Shown here one piece after another: positions 34,470 through 47,150 of a DNA stretch of 64,000 bases (its first letter is position 1; the number at the start of each line of letters is the position of its first letter). Under the pieces are notes generated by a model. The model saw only the letters and a list, made by a program, of their open reading frames with translations. It made no database searches and was not told the DNA's origin. Source of the stretch: Deinococcus metallilatus (GTDB lineage Bacteria; Deinococcota; Deinococci; Deinococcales; Deinococcaceae); NCBI RefSeq assembly GCF_004758605.1, contig NZ_CP038512.1, positions 2,350,001-2,414,000 of the forward strand, written 5' to 3'. The translations under genes were made by a program, and so were the position numbers.

Positions 34470-35236
34470 AAGCCGTCATTCTCGCCGGGGGCCTGGGCAC
34501 CCGCATCAGCGAAGAGAGCACCATTCGTCCCAAACCGATGATCGAGATCGGGGGGCGGCCGGTGCTGTGGCACATCATGAAGATCTACTCCGCCCACGGC
34601 ATCAACGAGTTCGTGATCCTGTGCGGCTACAAGCAGTACATGATCAAGGAGTACTTCGCCAACTACTTCCTGCACATGTCCGACGTGACCTTCGACATGC
34701 GCACGCGCGACGCGGCCTACCTGTGCAACCACGCCGAACCCTGGCGCGTCACGCTGGTCGACACCGGCGAGGACACCCTGACCGGCGGGCGGCTCAAGCG
34801 GGTGCGGCAGTATCTCGGGGACGAAACCTTCTGCTTTACCTACGGTGACGGCGTCGGCAACGTGGACATCACCCGGACCATCGACTTCCACCGCCAGCAC
34901 GGCAAGCTCGCTACCATGACGGTGATGCAGCCCCCGGGGCGATTCGGGGCCGTGAGCATGGAGGACGGCGGGACCGTCACCGCCTTTCAGGAGAAGCCCG
35001 ACGGCGACGGCGGCTGGATCAACGGCGGCTTTTTCGTGCTGGAACCGGCCGTGATCGACTACATCGAGGGCGACCACACGACCTGGGAGGCCGAGCCGCT
35101 GCGGGGCCTGGCCCACGACGGGCAGCTCGCCGCCTTCCGTCACCCCGGCTTCTGGCAGCCGATGGACACCCTGCGCGACAAGCACCTCCTCGAAGACCTC
35201 TGGCGCAGCGGCAAGGCGCCCTGGAAGGCGTGGTAG
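34466..35236 (+). CDS. rfbF: glucose-1-phosphate cytidylyltransferase
   Basis: 256 aa, full length. The N-terminus [39 protein letters not shown] is diagnostic; [30 protein letters not shown] (metal-binding Asp) and [18 protein letters not shown] follow. It makes CDP-glucose from glucose-1-phosphate and CTP. First enzyme gene of a five-gene operon with ATGA overlaps. The usual next gene, CDP-glucose 4,6-dehydratase (rfbG), is not recognisable here. Confidence 0.96.
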   Translation: MKAVILAGGLGTRISEESTIRPKPMIEIGGRPVLWHIMKIYSAHGINEFVILCGYKQYMIKEYFANYFLHMSDVTFDMRTRDAAYLCNHAEPWRVTLVDTGEDTLTGGRLKRVRQYLGDETFCFTYGDGVGNVDITRTIDFHRQHGKLATMTVMQPPGRFGAVSMEDGGTVTAFQEKPDGDGGWINGGFFVLEPAVIDYIEGDHTTWEAEPLRGLAHDGQLAAFRHPGFWQPMDTLRDKHLLEDLWRSGKAPWKAW

Positions 35237-35239
35237 CGC

Positions 35240-36490
35240 GTGAGACACGACTTCGCGATCATCGGCGGCGGCATCGTGGGCCTCGCCACCGCCTCTGCGC
35301 TCGGTGAGCGTTATCCGGACGCCCTGATCCTGCTGCTGGAAAAGGAAGAAGCCCTGGCGCAGCACCAGACCGGCCGCAACTCCGGCGTGATCCACAGCGG
35401 CATCTACTACGCGCCCGGCAGCCTCAAGGCGCGGCTCTGTCAAGCCGGGAACGTCAGCATGGCCGAATTCTGCGAGGAACACGGCCTGCCCTACGAACGC
35501 TGCGGCAAGGTGATCGTGGCGACCCGCCCGGAGGAACTGCCCGGCCTGGAGCGGCTGCGGCAGCGTGCCGGGGAACACGGCCTGCCGGTGCGCGCCCTCG
35601 CGGCCGAGGAGGTGCGCGAGATCGAGCCGCACGTCGCGGCGCTGGCGGGCCTGCACGTGCCGAGCACCGGGATTGCCGACTATACCCAGGTCTGCCTCAC
35701 CCTGGCCCGGCTGGTGCAGGAGCGCGGCGGGGAGATTCGCCTGGGGACGCGGGTGGAGTCCTTCCAGCCCGACGCGCGGGGCTACCGCATCGAGACGAGC
35801 GCCGGACCCTTCGCCGCCCACTACGTGATCAACTGCGCGGGGCTGTACAGTGACCGGCTGGCCCGGCAGGCGGGATCGGACCCCGGCAGCCAGATCGTGC
35901 CCTTCCGCGGCGAGTATTACGAACTGCGCCCCGAGCGCCGCTCGCTCGTCAAGAACCTGATCTACCCGGTGCCCAACCCGGATTTCCCCTTCCTGGGCGT
36001 GCACTTCACCCGGATGATCGACGGCTCGGTCCACGCCGGGCCGAACGCCGTGCTGGCCTTTGCGCGCGAGGGCTACCACAAGTGGGACGTGAACCTGCGC
36101 GACCTGGGCGAGGCGCTGACCTATTCGGGCTTCCTGAACCTCGCCCGGCGCAATCTGGGGGAGGGCGCGCGGGAGATGTGGCGCTCGCTGTCCAAGGCCG
36201 CCTTTGTCCGCAGCCTCCAGACCCTGATTCCCGAGGTCACGGCCGAGGACGTGATCCCCAGCGAGGCCGGGGTGCGGGCACAGGCCCTGACACCCGATGG
36301 CCGCCTGGTGGACGACTTCCTGCTGATCGACGCCCCCGCCGCCCTGCACGTCTGTAACGCCCCCTCGCCCGCCGCCACCTCGTCCCTGGAGATCGGACGC
36401 ACCATCGCGGCGCGGGTGCAGGCCCCCGCCCACCTGACGCCCGCCCCCTCCCGCGGCCCCGGTCCCGCCCCACAAGGAGTCCTGGCATGA
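35240..36490 (+). CDS. FAD-dependent oxidoreductase, L-2-hydroxyglutarate oxidase (LhgO) family
   Basis: 416 aa. Rossmann FAD site FAIIGGGIVGLATASALGERYP at residues 5-26, then QHQTGRNSGVIHSGIYYAPGSLKA, the LhgO hallmark, and HFTRMIDGSVHAGPNAVLAF. True LhgO oxidises L-2-hydroxyglutarate to 2-oxoglutarate; inside a nucleotide-sugar operon the substrate may differ, for example a sugar intermediate, but this is inference. GTG start 3 bp after rfbF; the ATG of the next gene overlaps its stop. The last 25 residues are Pro/Ala-rich and outside the family domain. Confidence 0.85.
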   Translation: MRHDFAIIGGGIVGLATASALGERYPDALILLLEKEEALAQHQTGRNSGVIHSGIYYAPGSLKARLCQAGNVSMAEFCEEHGLPYERCGKVIVATRPEELPGLERLRQRAGEHGLPVRALAAEEVREIEPHVAALAGLHVPSTGIADYTQVCLTLARLVQERGGEIRLGTRVESFQPDARGYRIETSAGPFAAHYVINCAGLYSDRLARQAGSDPGSQIVPFRGEYYELRPERRSLVKNLIYPVPNPDFPFLGVHFTRMIDGSVHAGPNAVLAFAREGYHKWDVNLRDLGEALTYSGFLNLARRNLGEGAREMWRSLSKAAFVRSLQTLIPEVTAEDVIPSEAGVRAQALTPDGRLVDDFLLIDAPAALHVCNAPSPAATSSLEIGRTIAARVQAPAHLTPAPSRGPGPAPQGVLA

Positions 36491-37551
36491 AGATTCTCGT
36501 CACCGGCACCGAGGGCTATCTCGGCTCCCTGCTCGCCCCCGAACTGCTGCGCCGGGGCCACACCGTCCTGGCGGTCGATACCGGCTACTACAAGGCGGGC
36601 TGGCTGTACGCGGGCACCGACACCACCGCGCTGACGCTCAACAAGGACCTGCGGCACATCACCGCCGCCGACCTGGAAGGCGTGGAGGCCGTGGTCCACA
36701 TGGCCGAGCTGTCGAACGATCCCCTGGGGCAACTGCTCCCCAACATCACCTACGACATCAACCACGCGGGGTCGGTGCGGCTGGCGCAGCTCGCCAGGGC
36801 GGCGGGCGTCTCCCGCTTCGTCTACATGTCGTCGTGCAGCGTGTACGGGGTGGGCGGGGCCGACTTCGTGGACGAAACCTCGCCGGTCAATCCCCAGACC
36901 GCCTACGCGGAGTGCAAGGTGCTGGTCGAGCGGGATCTGCGGGAGATGGCGGATGGCCGCTTCTCCCCCACCTACCTCCGCAACGCCACGGCCTTCGGGG
37001 CCTCGCCGCGCATGCGCTTCGACATCGTGCTCAACAACCTCAGCGGGCTGGCACGCACGACCGGCGAGATTCGCATGACCTCCGACGGCACCCCCTGGCG
37101 GCCGCTGGTCCACGCGCTGGACATCGGGCAGGCGATCATCGAGGTGCTGGAGGCGCCGCGCGAGGCGGTCCACAACCAGGCCTTCAACGTGGGCAGCACC
37201 GCGCAGAACTACCGGGTGCGCGAGATCGCGGAGATCGTGGCCGAGGCCTTCCCCGGCTGCCGCCTGTCCTTCGGGGAGAATGGCGCGGACAACCGCAGTT
37301 ACCGGGTGAACTTCGACAAGATTCATGCGGCGCTGCCGAACTTCCGCTGCGCCTGGGACGCGCGCCGGGGGGCGCAGCAGCTCGCCGCCCTGTTCGAGCG
37401 GATCGACCTCCGGGCTTCCGACTTCGAGTGGCGGGGCTACACCCGGCTCAAGCAACTGGAATACCTGCTGCACACCGGGCAGATCGACCGCGACTTCTAC
37501 TGGCAGGCCCCGGCGGCGTCGGCGCCCGTTCTGGAAGGGGAGCCCGCATGA
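36487..37551 (+). CDS. NAD-dependent epimerase/dehydratase (extended SDR)
   Basis: 354 aa. ILVTGTEGYLGSLLAPELLRRGH is the nucleotide-binding glycine motif, SSCSVYG the Ser region, and TAYAECK supplies the YxxxK pair. PTYLRNATAFGASPRMRFDIVLNNL is typical of nucleotide-sugar epimerases. It acts on an NDP-sugar, presumably the CDP-sugar made by RfbF. It does not look like RfbG, so whether it performs a 4,6-dehydration, an epimerisation or a reduction is open. Start and stop both overlap neighbours by ATGA. Confidence 0.88.
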   Translation: MKILVTGTEGYLGSLLAPELLRRGHTVLAVDTGYYKAGWLYAGTDTTALTLNKDLRHITAADLEGVEAVVHMAELSNDPLGQLLPNITYDINHAGSVRLAQLARAAGVSRFVYMSSCSVYGVGGADFVDETSPVNPQTAYAECKVLVERDLREMADGRFSPTYLRNATAFGASPRMRFDIVLNNLSGLARTTGEIRMTSDGTPWRPLVHALDIGQAIIEVLEAPREAVHNQAFNVGSTAQNYRVREIAEIVAEAFPGCRLSFGENGADNRSYRVNFDKIHAALPNFRCAWDARRGAQQLAALFERIDLRASDFEWRGYTRLKQLEYLLHTGQIDRDFYWQAPAASAPVLEGEPA

Positions 37552-38093
37552 TCTTCACCGAGACGAAGCTGCCGGGGGCCTTCATCCTCGACCTGGAGGT
37601 CCGCGAGGACGACCGGGGGGGCTTCGCGCGCACCTTCTGCCGGGAGGAATTCGCCGCGCACGGGCTGAAGCCGGACGTGGTGCAGGCGAATCTCAGTTAC
37701 AACCACCGGGCCGGAACGCTGCGCGGGATGCACTACCAGCTCCCGCCCGCCGCCGAAACCAAACTGGTGCGCTGCACGCGCGGGGCGATCCTCGACGTGA
37801 TCGTGGACCTGCGGGAGGACTCGCCCACGTACCTGCAACACGTGGCGGTCGAACTCACCGCCGAGAACCGCCGGGCGCTGTACGTGCCGGAGCTGTTCGC
37901 ACACGGCTACCAGGCCCTCACCGACGGGGCGGAGGTGGTCTACCAGGTGGGCGAGGCGTACACGCCCGGCTTCGAGCGCGGCCTGCGCCACGACGACCCC
38001 CGGCTGGGCCTCACCTGGCCGCTGCCCGTCACGGTGATCTCGCCCAAGGACGCGGCCTGGCCGCTGCTGGAACCGCTGGAGGTGACGCGATGA
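37548..38093 (+). CDS. dTDP-4-dehydrorhamnose 3,5-epimerase family protein (RfbC-like)
   Basis: 181 aa, the usual length for the cupin-fold RmlC family. DDRGGFARTFCREEF, QANLSYNHRAGTLRGMHYQLPP (catalytic His in GMHYQ), GAILDVIVDLREDSPTY and ELFAHGYQALTD are all present. It epimerises a 4-keto sugar nucleotide. As no dTDP-glucose pathway genes are nearby, the substrate is probably the CDP-linked product of this operon. ATGA overlaps on both sides. Confidence 0.93.
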   Translation: MIFTETKLPGAFILDLEVREDDRGGFARTFCREEFAAHGLKPDVVQANLSYNHRAGTLRGMHYQLPPAAETKLVRCTRGAILDVIVDLREDSPTYLQHVAVELTAENRRALYVPELFAHGYQALTDGAEVVYQVGEAYTPGFERGLRHDDPRLGLTWPLPVTVISPKDAAWPLLEPLEVTR

Positions 38094-39394
38094 TCATGGT
38101 CGATACGGCCCTGCGCCGCCGCGAGGCGGAAGGGCGGCCGGTGCGGGTGGCGATGATCGGGGCCGGGTTCATGGGCCGGGGCGTCGCCAACCAGATCATC
38201 AACTCGGTGCCCGGGATGGAACTGGTGGCGATCTCCAACCGCAACATCGCCAACGCCGAACGGGCCTACAGCGAGGCGGGCCGCACGGATTTCGTGCGGG
38301 TGGAGACGCAAGCGCAGCTTGAGGACGCCATCCGCCGGGGCCAGCCCGCCGTGACGGACGATGCGCTGCTGCTGTGCCGCTCGGAGCAGGTGGACTGCCT
38401 GCTCGACGTGACGGGCGACGTGGAGTTCGGGGCGCAGGTGACGCTGGAGGCCATCGCGCATGGGCGGCACATGGTCACCATGAACGCCGAACTCGACGCG
38501 ACGGTGGGACCGCTGCTCAAGCGCCGGGCGGACGCGGCGGGCGTGATCCTGACGGCGGCGGACGGCGACCAGCCGGGCGTGCAGATGAACCTCTACCGCT
38601 TCGTGCGCAGCATCGGGCTGACGCCGCTGGTGTGCGGGAACATCAAGGGCCTGCAAGACCCCTACCGCACGCCGACCACCCAGAAAGCCTTTGCCGAACG
38701 CTGGGGCCAGAACGTGAACATGGTGACCAGTTTCGCGGACGGCACCAAGATCTCCTTCGAGCAGGCCATCGTGGCGAACGGCACCGGGATGCGGGTCGAG
38801 CGGCGCGGGATGCGCGGCACCGAGTTCAGCGGCCACGTGGACGAACTGACCAAAATGTACGACGTGGACGAACTGCGGCGGCTGGGCGGGGTGGTGGACT
38901 ACACCGTGGGCAGCAAGCCCGGCCCCGGCGTCTTCGTGCTCGCTGCCCACGACGACCCCAAGCAGCGCCACTACCTCAACCTCTACAAGCTGGGCGAGGG
39001 GCCACTCTACAGCTTCTACGTGCCCTACCACCTGTGCCACTTCGAGGTTCCGCTCTCGGCGGCGCGGGTGGTCCTGTTCGGGGACGCCATCTTGCAGCCG
39101 CTCGGTGCGCCCCAGGTGGACGTGATCGCGACCGCCAAGACCGATCTGCCCGCCGGAACCGTCCTCGACGGCCTGGGCGGCTACCACACCTACGGCCAGT
39201 GCGAGAACGCGGACGTGGTGCAGGCCCAGCGCCTCCTGCCGATGGGCCTGGCGGTCGGCTGCCGCCTGCGCCGCCCTGTTCCCCGCGACCAGGTGCTGAC
39301 CTACGACGACGTGGAGTTGCCCGCGGGCTCGCTGGCCGCCGCCCTGCGCGCCGAGCAGGACCGGCTGTTCGCCCCGGCGCCCACCACCGGATGA
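38090..39394 (+). CDS. NAD(P)-dependent oxidoreductase with C-terminal SAF domain
   Basis: 434 aa. Rossmann start RVAMIGAGFMGRGVANQIINSVPGMELVAISNRN; the middle has TMNAELDATVGPLLKRRADAAGVILTAADGDQPG; the last 80 residues (LPMGLAVGCRLRRPVPRDQVLTYDDVELP) are a SAF domain. Similar homoserine-dehydrogenase-like/SAF proteins occur in sugar-nucleotide clusters, and I infer a reduction or branched-sugar step. Last gene of the rfbF operon, followed by a terminator-like hairpin. Confidence 0.85.
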   Translation: MIMVDTALRRREAEGRPVRVAMIGAGFMGRGVANQIINSVPGMELVAISNRNIANAERAYSEAGRTDFVRVETQAQLEDAIRRGQPAVTDDALLLCRSEQVDCLLDVTGDVEFGAQVTLEAIAHGRHMVTMNAELDATVGPLLKRRADAAGVILTAADGDQPGVQMNLYRFVRSIGLTPLVCGNIKGLQDPYRTPTTQKAFAERWGQNVNMVTSFADGTKISFEQAIVANGTGMRVERRGMRGTEFSGHVDELTKMYDVDELRRLGGVVDYTVGSKPGPGVFVLAAHDDPKQRHYLNLYKLGEGPLYSFYVPYHLCHFEVPLSAARVVLFGDAILQPLGAPQVDVIATAKTDLPAGTVLDGLGGYHTYGQCENADVVQAQRLLPMGLAVGCRLRRPVPRDQVLTYDDVELPAGSLAAALRAEQDRLFAPAPTTG

Positions 39395-39414
39395 AATCCT
39401 CCACAGTTCTCCAG

Positions 39415-39444
39415 AAAGGGGTGGCGTGTCAGCGTCACCCTTTT
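39415..39444 (+). terminator. terminator after the rfbF operon
   Basis: AAAGGGGTG / CACCCTTT stem with one bulged G, followed by T residues; 20 bp after the stop. Confidence 0.65.
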
Positions 39445-39506
39445 CCCTGTGGGCTGCCCAGGTCCGCCGCATCACTCTGATGAAGCCCTCGTGAAGCTGA
39501 CTGAGC

Positions 39507-39522
39507 CGATCAGACCTGATCG
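39507..39522. promoter_or_regulatory. perfect palindrome CGATCAGACCTGATCG upstream of the LacI-type gene
   Basis: 7-bp arms and a 2-bp centre, about 160 bp before the regulator start. A candidate autoregulatory operator, since LacI-family genes often control themselves; it differs from the 17-bp EPS dyads. Confidence 0.4.
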
Positions 39523-39678
39523 TTGATGAGGATTTCATAATTCACATTTGAGAAAGGATGAAGTACCCTGAAGGCTGAGCTGCTTTTCCTGCGCCCGACT
39601 GGCCGGGCAGGAGTTCATATCGCACCGACCGCCGTTCTGCGGCGTCTGAACTGGGATCACGTTCCTCTCTTCACACAG

Positions 39679-40959
39679 GTGTGCTCTGCACTGGCGGGGG
39701 CAGGTTTGAAAAAGTCCATCTCCAATCGGGACGTGGAACGAATCGCAAAACATGCGGGGTTGTCGTCCGAACAGGTGCGGGCCGCCCTGGCCATGCGCGG
39801 CGACGTGTATCCCGAGGTGCAGGACCGGGTTACGGCCAGCGCGAGCGAGCTGCGGTACACCATCACCGTGCGCGACCGGGTGGCGATGGCGGCCGGAACC
39901 TCGGTCGCCACCGTCAACCGGGCCTACCGGCCGGACGCCCGGCATCTGGTGCGGCCCGAGGTGCTTCAGGCCATCGAGCGGGAGGCGGCCCGCATGGGCT
40001 ACACCCCCGATCCGGTCGCGCAGGCCCGCCGCACCCAGCAGAGCACCATCGTGGCGATCTGCCCCGAGATGACCCACCTGTCGAGTCCCTATCACACGGC
40101 GCTGATCCGCGCGCTGACCGAGGTGGTGACTGAGCGGGGCCTGTATCCGGTGATCACGCCCATCCCGCAAGACCGCCTCCTGCCCGACATCGCGCAGTCG
40201 AGCATCACCAGCCTGGTCGTGCTCTGGGAAGACCCGCGCACCGAGCAGCAGGCGGCGGCCCTGCGCGCGGCCGGGCGGCAGGCGGTGCTGATCGGGCACC
40301 ACGGGCGCCTCCCCAGCGTGGCCCCCGACTGGACCGACGCCTACGAGCGGCTGACCCACCGCGCCCTGGAGCAGGCCTACGACGTGCTGCACCTGGGGTA
40401 TTTCAGCGAACACCGCTGGGCGGCGAGCGCCCGCCTGGAGGGGGTGGCGCGCGCACTGGCCAGCAGCCGCCACCAGCCCCGGCTGAGGCTCTGGCTGCAC
40501 CCGGAGCTGGATCTCCCCTGCGCGGTGGAAACCCTGCACGCGCAGGGCATGTTCGCCGCGGCGGGGTTGCTGGAGGCCCTGGCCCAGACGCCCGGCGCCC
40601 TGGAACGTCGCCCGCGCCTGGGGCTGGACGGCATCATTCAGGAGCTGATGTCGGAGCTGCGGACCCTCCAGAAGAGCGGCCGTCAGCGCGTGGCGCTCCT
40701 GGGCTACTCCGACATGACGGTGCGGCAACTGATGTGGCACCTCACCGCCGACGATTCCGGCGTGCGGCTGGGCGATCAGCTCGGCCTGGCCGGGCACGAC
40801 AACCTCGAACCGATCATGCGGTATCTCAATCCGGTGCTCACCACGGTCGCCTACGACTTCGGGGACTTCGCCCGGCAGCTCATCGATCAGATGGGGCCGG
40901 AGAAGGAGGGCGGCTTCACCGGCCTGCCCACGGAGCTGATCCTGCGCGAGTCGCTCTGA
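39679..40959 (+). CDS. LacI-family transcriptional regulator with two tandem helix-turn-helix domains
   Basis: 426 aa. Residues about 17-60 (DVERIAKHAGLSSEQVRAAL, VYPEVQDRVTASASELRY) have the spacing of a LacI headpiece. Residues 63-113 (RDRVAMAAGTSVATVNRAY, VRPEVLQAIEREAARMGYTP) are a second, better one, followed by the hinge PVAQARRTQQ. The rest is a periplasmic-binding-protein-like sensor ending LGDQLGLAGHDNLEPIMRYLNPVLTTVAYD. Two headpieces in one chain are unusual. The start is uncertain: GTG 39679, or TTG 39706 preceded by GGGGGCAGG. It is the only DNA-binding regulator in the EPS island, so it is the likely controller of that region. Confidence 0.85.
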   Translation: MCSALAGAGLKKSISNRDVERIAKHAGLSSEQVRAALAMRGDVYPEVQDRVTASASELRYTITVRDRVAMAAGTSVATVNRAYRPDARHLVRPEVLQAIEREAARMGYTPDPVAQARRTQQSTIVAICPEMTHLSSPYHTALIRALTEVVTERGLYPVITPIPQDRLLPDIAQSSITSLVVLWEDPRTEQQAAALRAAGRQAVLIGHHGRLPSVAPDWTDAYERLTHRALEQAYDVLHLGYFSEHRWAASARLEGVARALASSRHQPRLRLWLHPELDLPCAVETLHAQGMFAAAGLLEALAQTPGALERRPRLGLDGIIQELMSELRTLQKSGRQRVALLGYSDMTVRQLMWHLTADDSGVRLGDQLGLAGHDNLEPIMRYLNPVLTTVAYDFGDFARQLIDQMGPEKEGGFTGLPTELILRESL

Positions 40960-40977
40960 CCTCCCGGCCAACCCCCT

Positions 40978-42066
40978 TCACAGCGCCTCCCCGGGGGCGA
41001 GGCGGGCGGCCTGCGGCGCGATCTCACGGTAGAGGGCGTCCAGGCGCCGCCAGGTGTGTTCGATGTTGAAGTCCTGCCGGGCACGCTCATAGGCCGCGTT
41101 GCCCAGCCGCGTCCGCAATTCGCCGTCCCTCAGCACCGCGCCCAGCGCGGCGGCCAGGGCCGCGTCGTCGCCGGGCGGTACCAGGCGGCCACTCACCCCG
41201 TCCTCGATCAGGTCTGGAATCCCGCCCACCGCCGTGGACACCAGGGCGACGCCGCGCGCCATCCCCTCGATCAGCGCGAGCGGCTGCCCCTCGAAAAAGG
41301 AGGGCAGCACCAGCACGTCCGCCTCCTCCAGCAGCCGGGCGCTCCGGGCGGCGTCCACCCAGCCGAGCAGGTCCACGCTCTCTGCCAGCCCCAGTTCGCT
41401 GACGAGGGCCTCCACCGCGGGCCGCAGCGGGCCGTCCCCCGCCAGGAGCAGCCGCGCGCCGGGGGGCCGGTCAATCTGCGCCCAGGCACGCAGCAGGCCC
41501 AGAGGGTTCTTGCGCTCGATCAGCAGGCCCAGGAAGAGGACCCGGGGCGGCCCCTCCGGGCGGTGCGGCGCCGGGGCCACGGCGACGCCGTTCGGCACGG
41601 ACGTGACCCGCGCGGCGGGCGCGATGGCCGTCACCGCGCGGGCGAGGTGGGGCGACAGGGTCACCACCCGGTCGGCACGGGTCAGGGTGGCGCGCACGAG
41701 GGGCCGCAGGGGACGCGGACAGCGGGTATAGAAGTCCGCGAACTCCCCGGCGTGCAGGTGCAACACCGTGGGAATGCGGAAGACGAGGCCAGCCGTCCAG
41801 AGCAGCAGCGCCTTGCGGGCAAAACTGCCGTAGGCCGCCGAGTGCAGGTGAACGATCTGCGGGCGGGCCGTCAGACAACGCCACACGAAGCGGGCCGTGC
41901 CGGAAGCAAAGAGGGTCAGGCGACGCCGCGCCGGGCCGTCGTCATGGGTGACGAGCCGCTCGACCCGCCAGCGCGTGAAGAGCGGGGTGGCCGCCAATGC
42001 CTCGACGTACCCGGCGATGCCGCCCCGCGCGGCGGTCGCCACCCACAGCACCCGGGGCCGGGTCAC
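40978..42066 (-). CDS. glycosyltransferase family 4
   Basis: 362 aa. VLWVATAARGGIAGYVEALAATPLF at the N-terminus, HLHSAAYGSFARKALLLW and LHLHAGEFADFY in the acceptor half, and RVLFLGLLIERKNPLGLLRAW, LLGWVDAARSARLLEEADVLVLPSFFEGQPLALIEGMARGVALVSTAVGGIPDLIEDG in the donor half. The GTG at 42066 was chosen because the conserved strand begins there and GGTGAGG precedes it. It is convergent with the LacI-type gene (18-bp gap) and has two EPS dyads upstream, so it is probably the right-hand end of the island. Confidence 0.92.
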   Translation of the reverse strand: MTRPRVLWVATAARGGIAGYVEALAATPLFTRWRVERLVTHDDGPARRRLTLFASGTARFVWRCLTARPQIVHLHSAAYGSFARKALLLWTAGLVFRIPTVLHLHAGEFADFYTRCPRPLRPLVRATLTRADRVVTLSPHLARAVTAIAPAARVTSVPNGVAVAPAPHRPEGPPRVLFLGLLIERKNPLGLLRAWAQIDRPPGARLLLAGDGPLRPAVEALVSELGLAESVDLLGWVDAARSARLLEEADVLVLPSFFEGQPLALIEGMARGVALVSTAVGGIPDLIEDGVSGRLVPPGDDAALAAALGAVLRDGELRTRLGNAAYERARQDFNIEHTWRRLDALYREIAPQAARLAPGEAL

Positions 42067-42428
42067 GGCCTCACCGCCACTCCGGCGGAGGCAGCGCAGG
42101 CCGTCAGGGAACAGCACCCGGCGCGGCGCACGCCTGCCCCGACGACCGTTGACCCACTCCCGGCGGCTGTCGGTAGACCCATCACTTCACCCCTCCAGGC
42201 AAGGCCGGTGAGCGCGGCGGGAGGAAACGGACGCTGAATGCTGCACCTCCATTGCCCTGAGCGGGCGGTTGACGGACGCGCCCCGGGCACCCCGGCTCGG
42301 GAGGGGACGCCAGGCGCGACCAGGCTCAGGAGCAGTCTTGTGCTTTTGAAGCCGGATGAACAGGTGCCCTCCGAATGCACAACCGCTGTCCAGACCCTGA
42401 TCAACCGTTGTGCAGATGAGGCCGGGGG
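42067..42428. other. intergenic region with paired EPS dyads
   Basis: 362 bp between dgt (stop at 42429) and the glycosyltransferase start. The only recognisable structure is the pair of dyads at 42376-42414. A short open frame that runs into dgt looks non-coding. Confidence 0.6.
42376..42414. promoter_or_regulatory. EPS dyad sites 6a and 6b in tandem
   Basis: TGCACAACCGCTGTCCA (42376-42392) and TGATCAACCGTTGTGCA (42398-42414), centres 22 bp apart, i.e. two helical turns and on the same DNA face. They are about 310 bp upstream of the glycosyltransferase at 40978. The second is 16/17 identical to the complement of site 2. Confidence 0.6.
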
Positions 42429-43562
<1,134 letters not shown>

Positions 43563-43568
43563 GGGGGG

Positions 43569-43574
43569 ATTGTA
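43569..43574 (-). promoter_or_regulatory. leaderless -10 element (TACAAT) of dgt
   Basis: Six bases separate it from the ATG, so transcription would start at or next to the start codon. Confidence 0.75.
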
Positions 43575-43599
43575 GGGCGGCCAGGGCCGCCGTCTAAAG

Positions 43600-43639
43600 G
43601 TCTAACGGTCAGACCGTCTAACCGCCCTGACCGTTAGAC
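43600..43639 (-). terminator. 13-bp perfect inverted repeat between the ABC permease gene and dgt
   Basis: GTCTAACGGTCAG / CTGACCGTTAGAC with a 14-nt loop; the unit CCGTCTAA is also repeated directly at 43590 and 43614. It sits 35 bp after the permease stop and just upstream of the dgt promoter, consistent with a terminator that insulates dgt, although no T-run follows. Confidence 0.55.
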
Positions 43640-43674
43640 GGTCCGACCACAACACAGCAGCCCTCTGCGCCGCG

Positions 43675-45422
<1,748 letters not shown>

Positions 45423-45533
45423 GGGAACCTCCGGGGGGGGCAGTTCAGAGGGGCAGGCGAGAAAGCGGGCCGCCCGCCGCACGTTCGGGGGCGCGTCACG
45501 GACGGACAGGCTCAGCGCAGCTTCGTCATGGCC

Positions 45534-45564
<31 letters not shown>

Positions 45565-45641
45565 CGCGTGGCCGCAGGCGCGATACGCCGAACGGCGGAT
45601 ATCCGGCAACGGGCCTCTGCTCCCTTCTGCCCCCTCTGCTT

Positions 45642-45647
45642 TACAGT
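45642..45647 (+). promoter_or_regulatory. leaderless -10 element (TACAGT) of the Nudix gene
   Basis: Six bases before the ATG at 45654. Confidence 0.7.
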
Positions 45648-45653
45648 GCCCCC

Positions 45654-47086
<1,433 letters not shown>

Positions 47087-47150
47087 AGGCAGCGGCCAGT
47101 CGCCAGCAGGGGAAGAGCGCTCACGCTTTTGCCACGTCCGCCCGGTTTCG

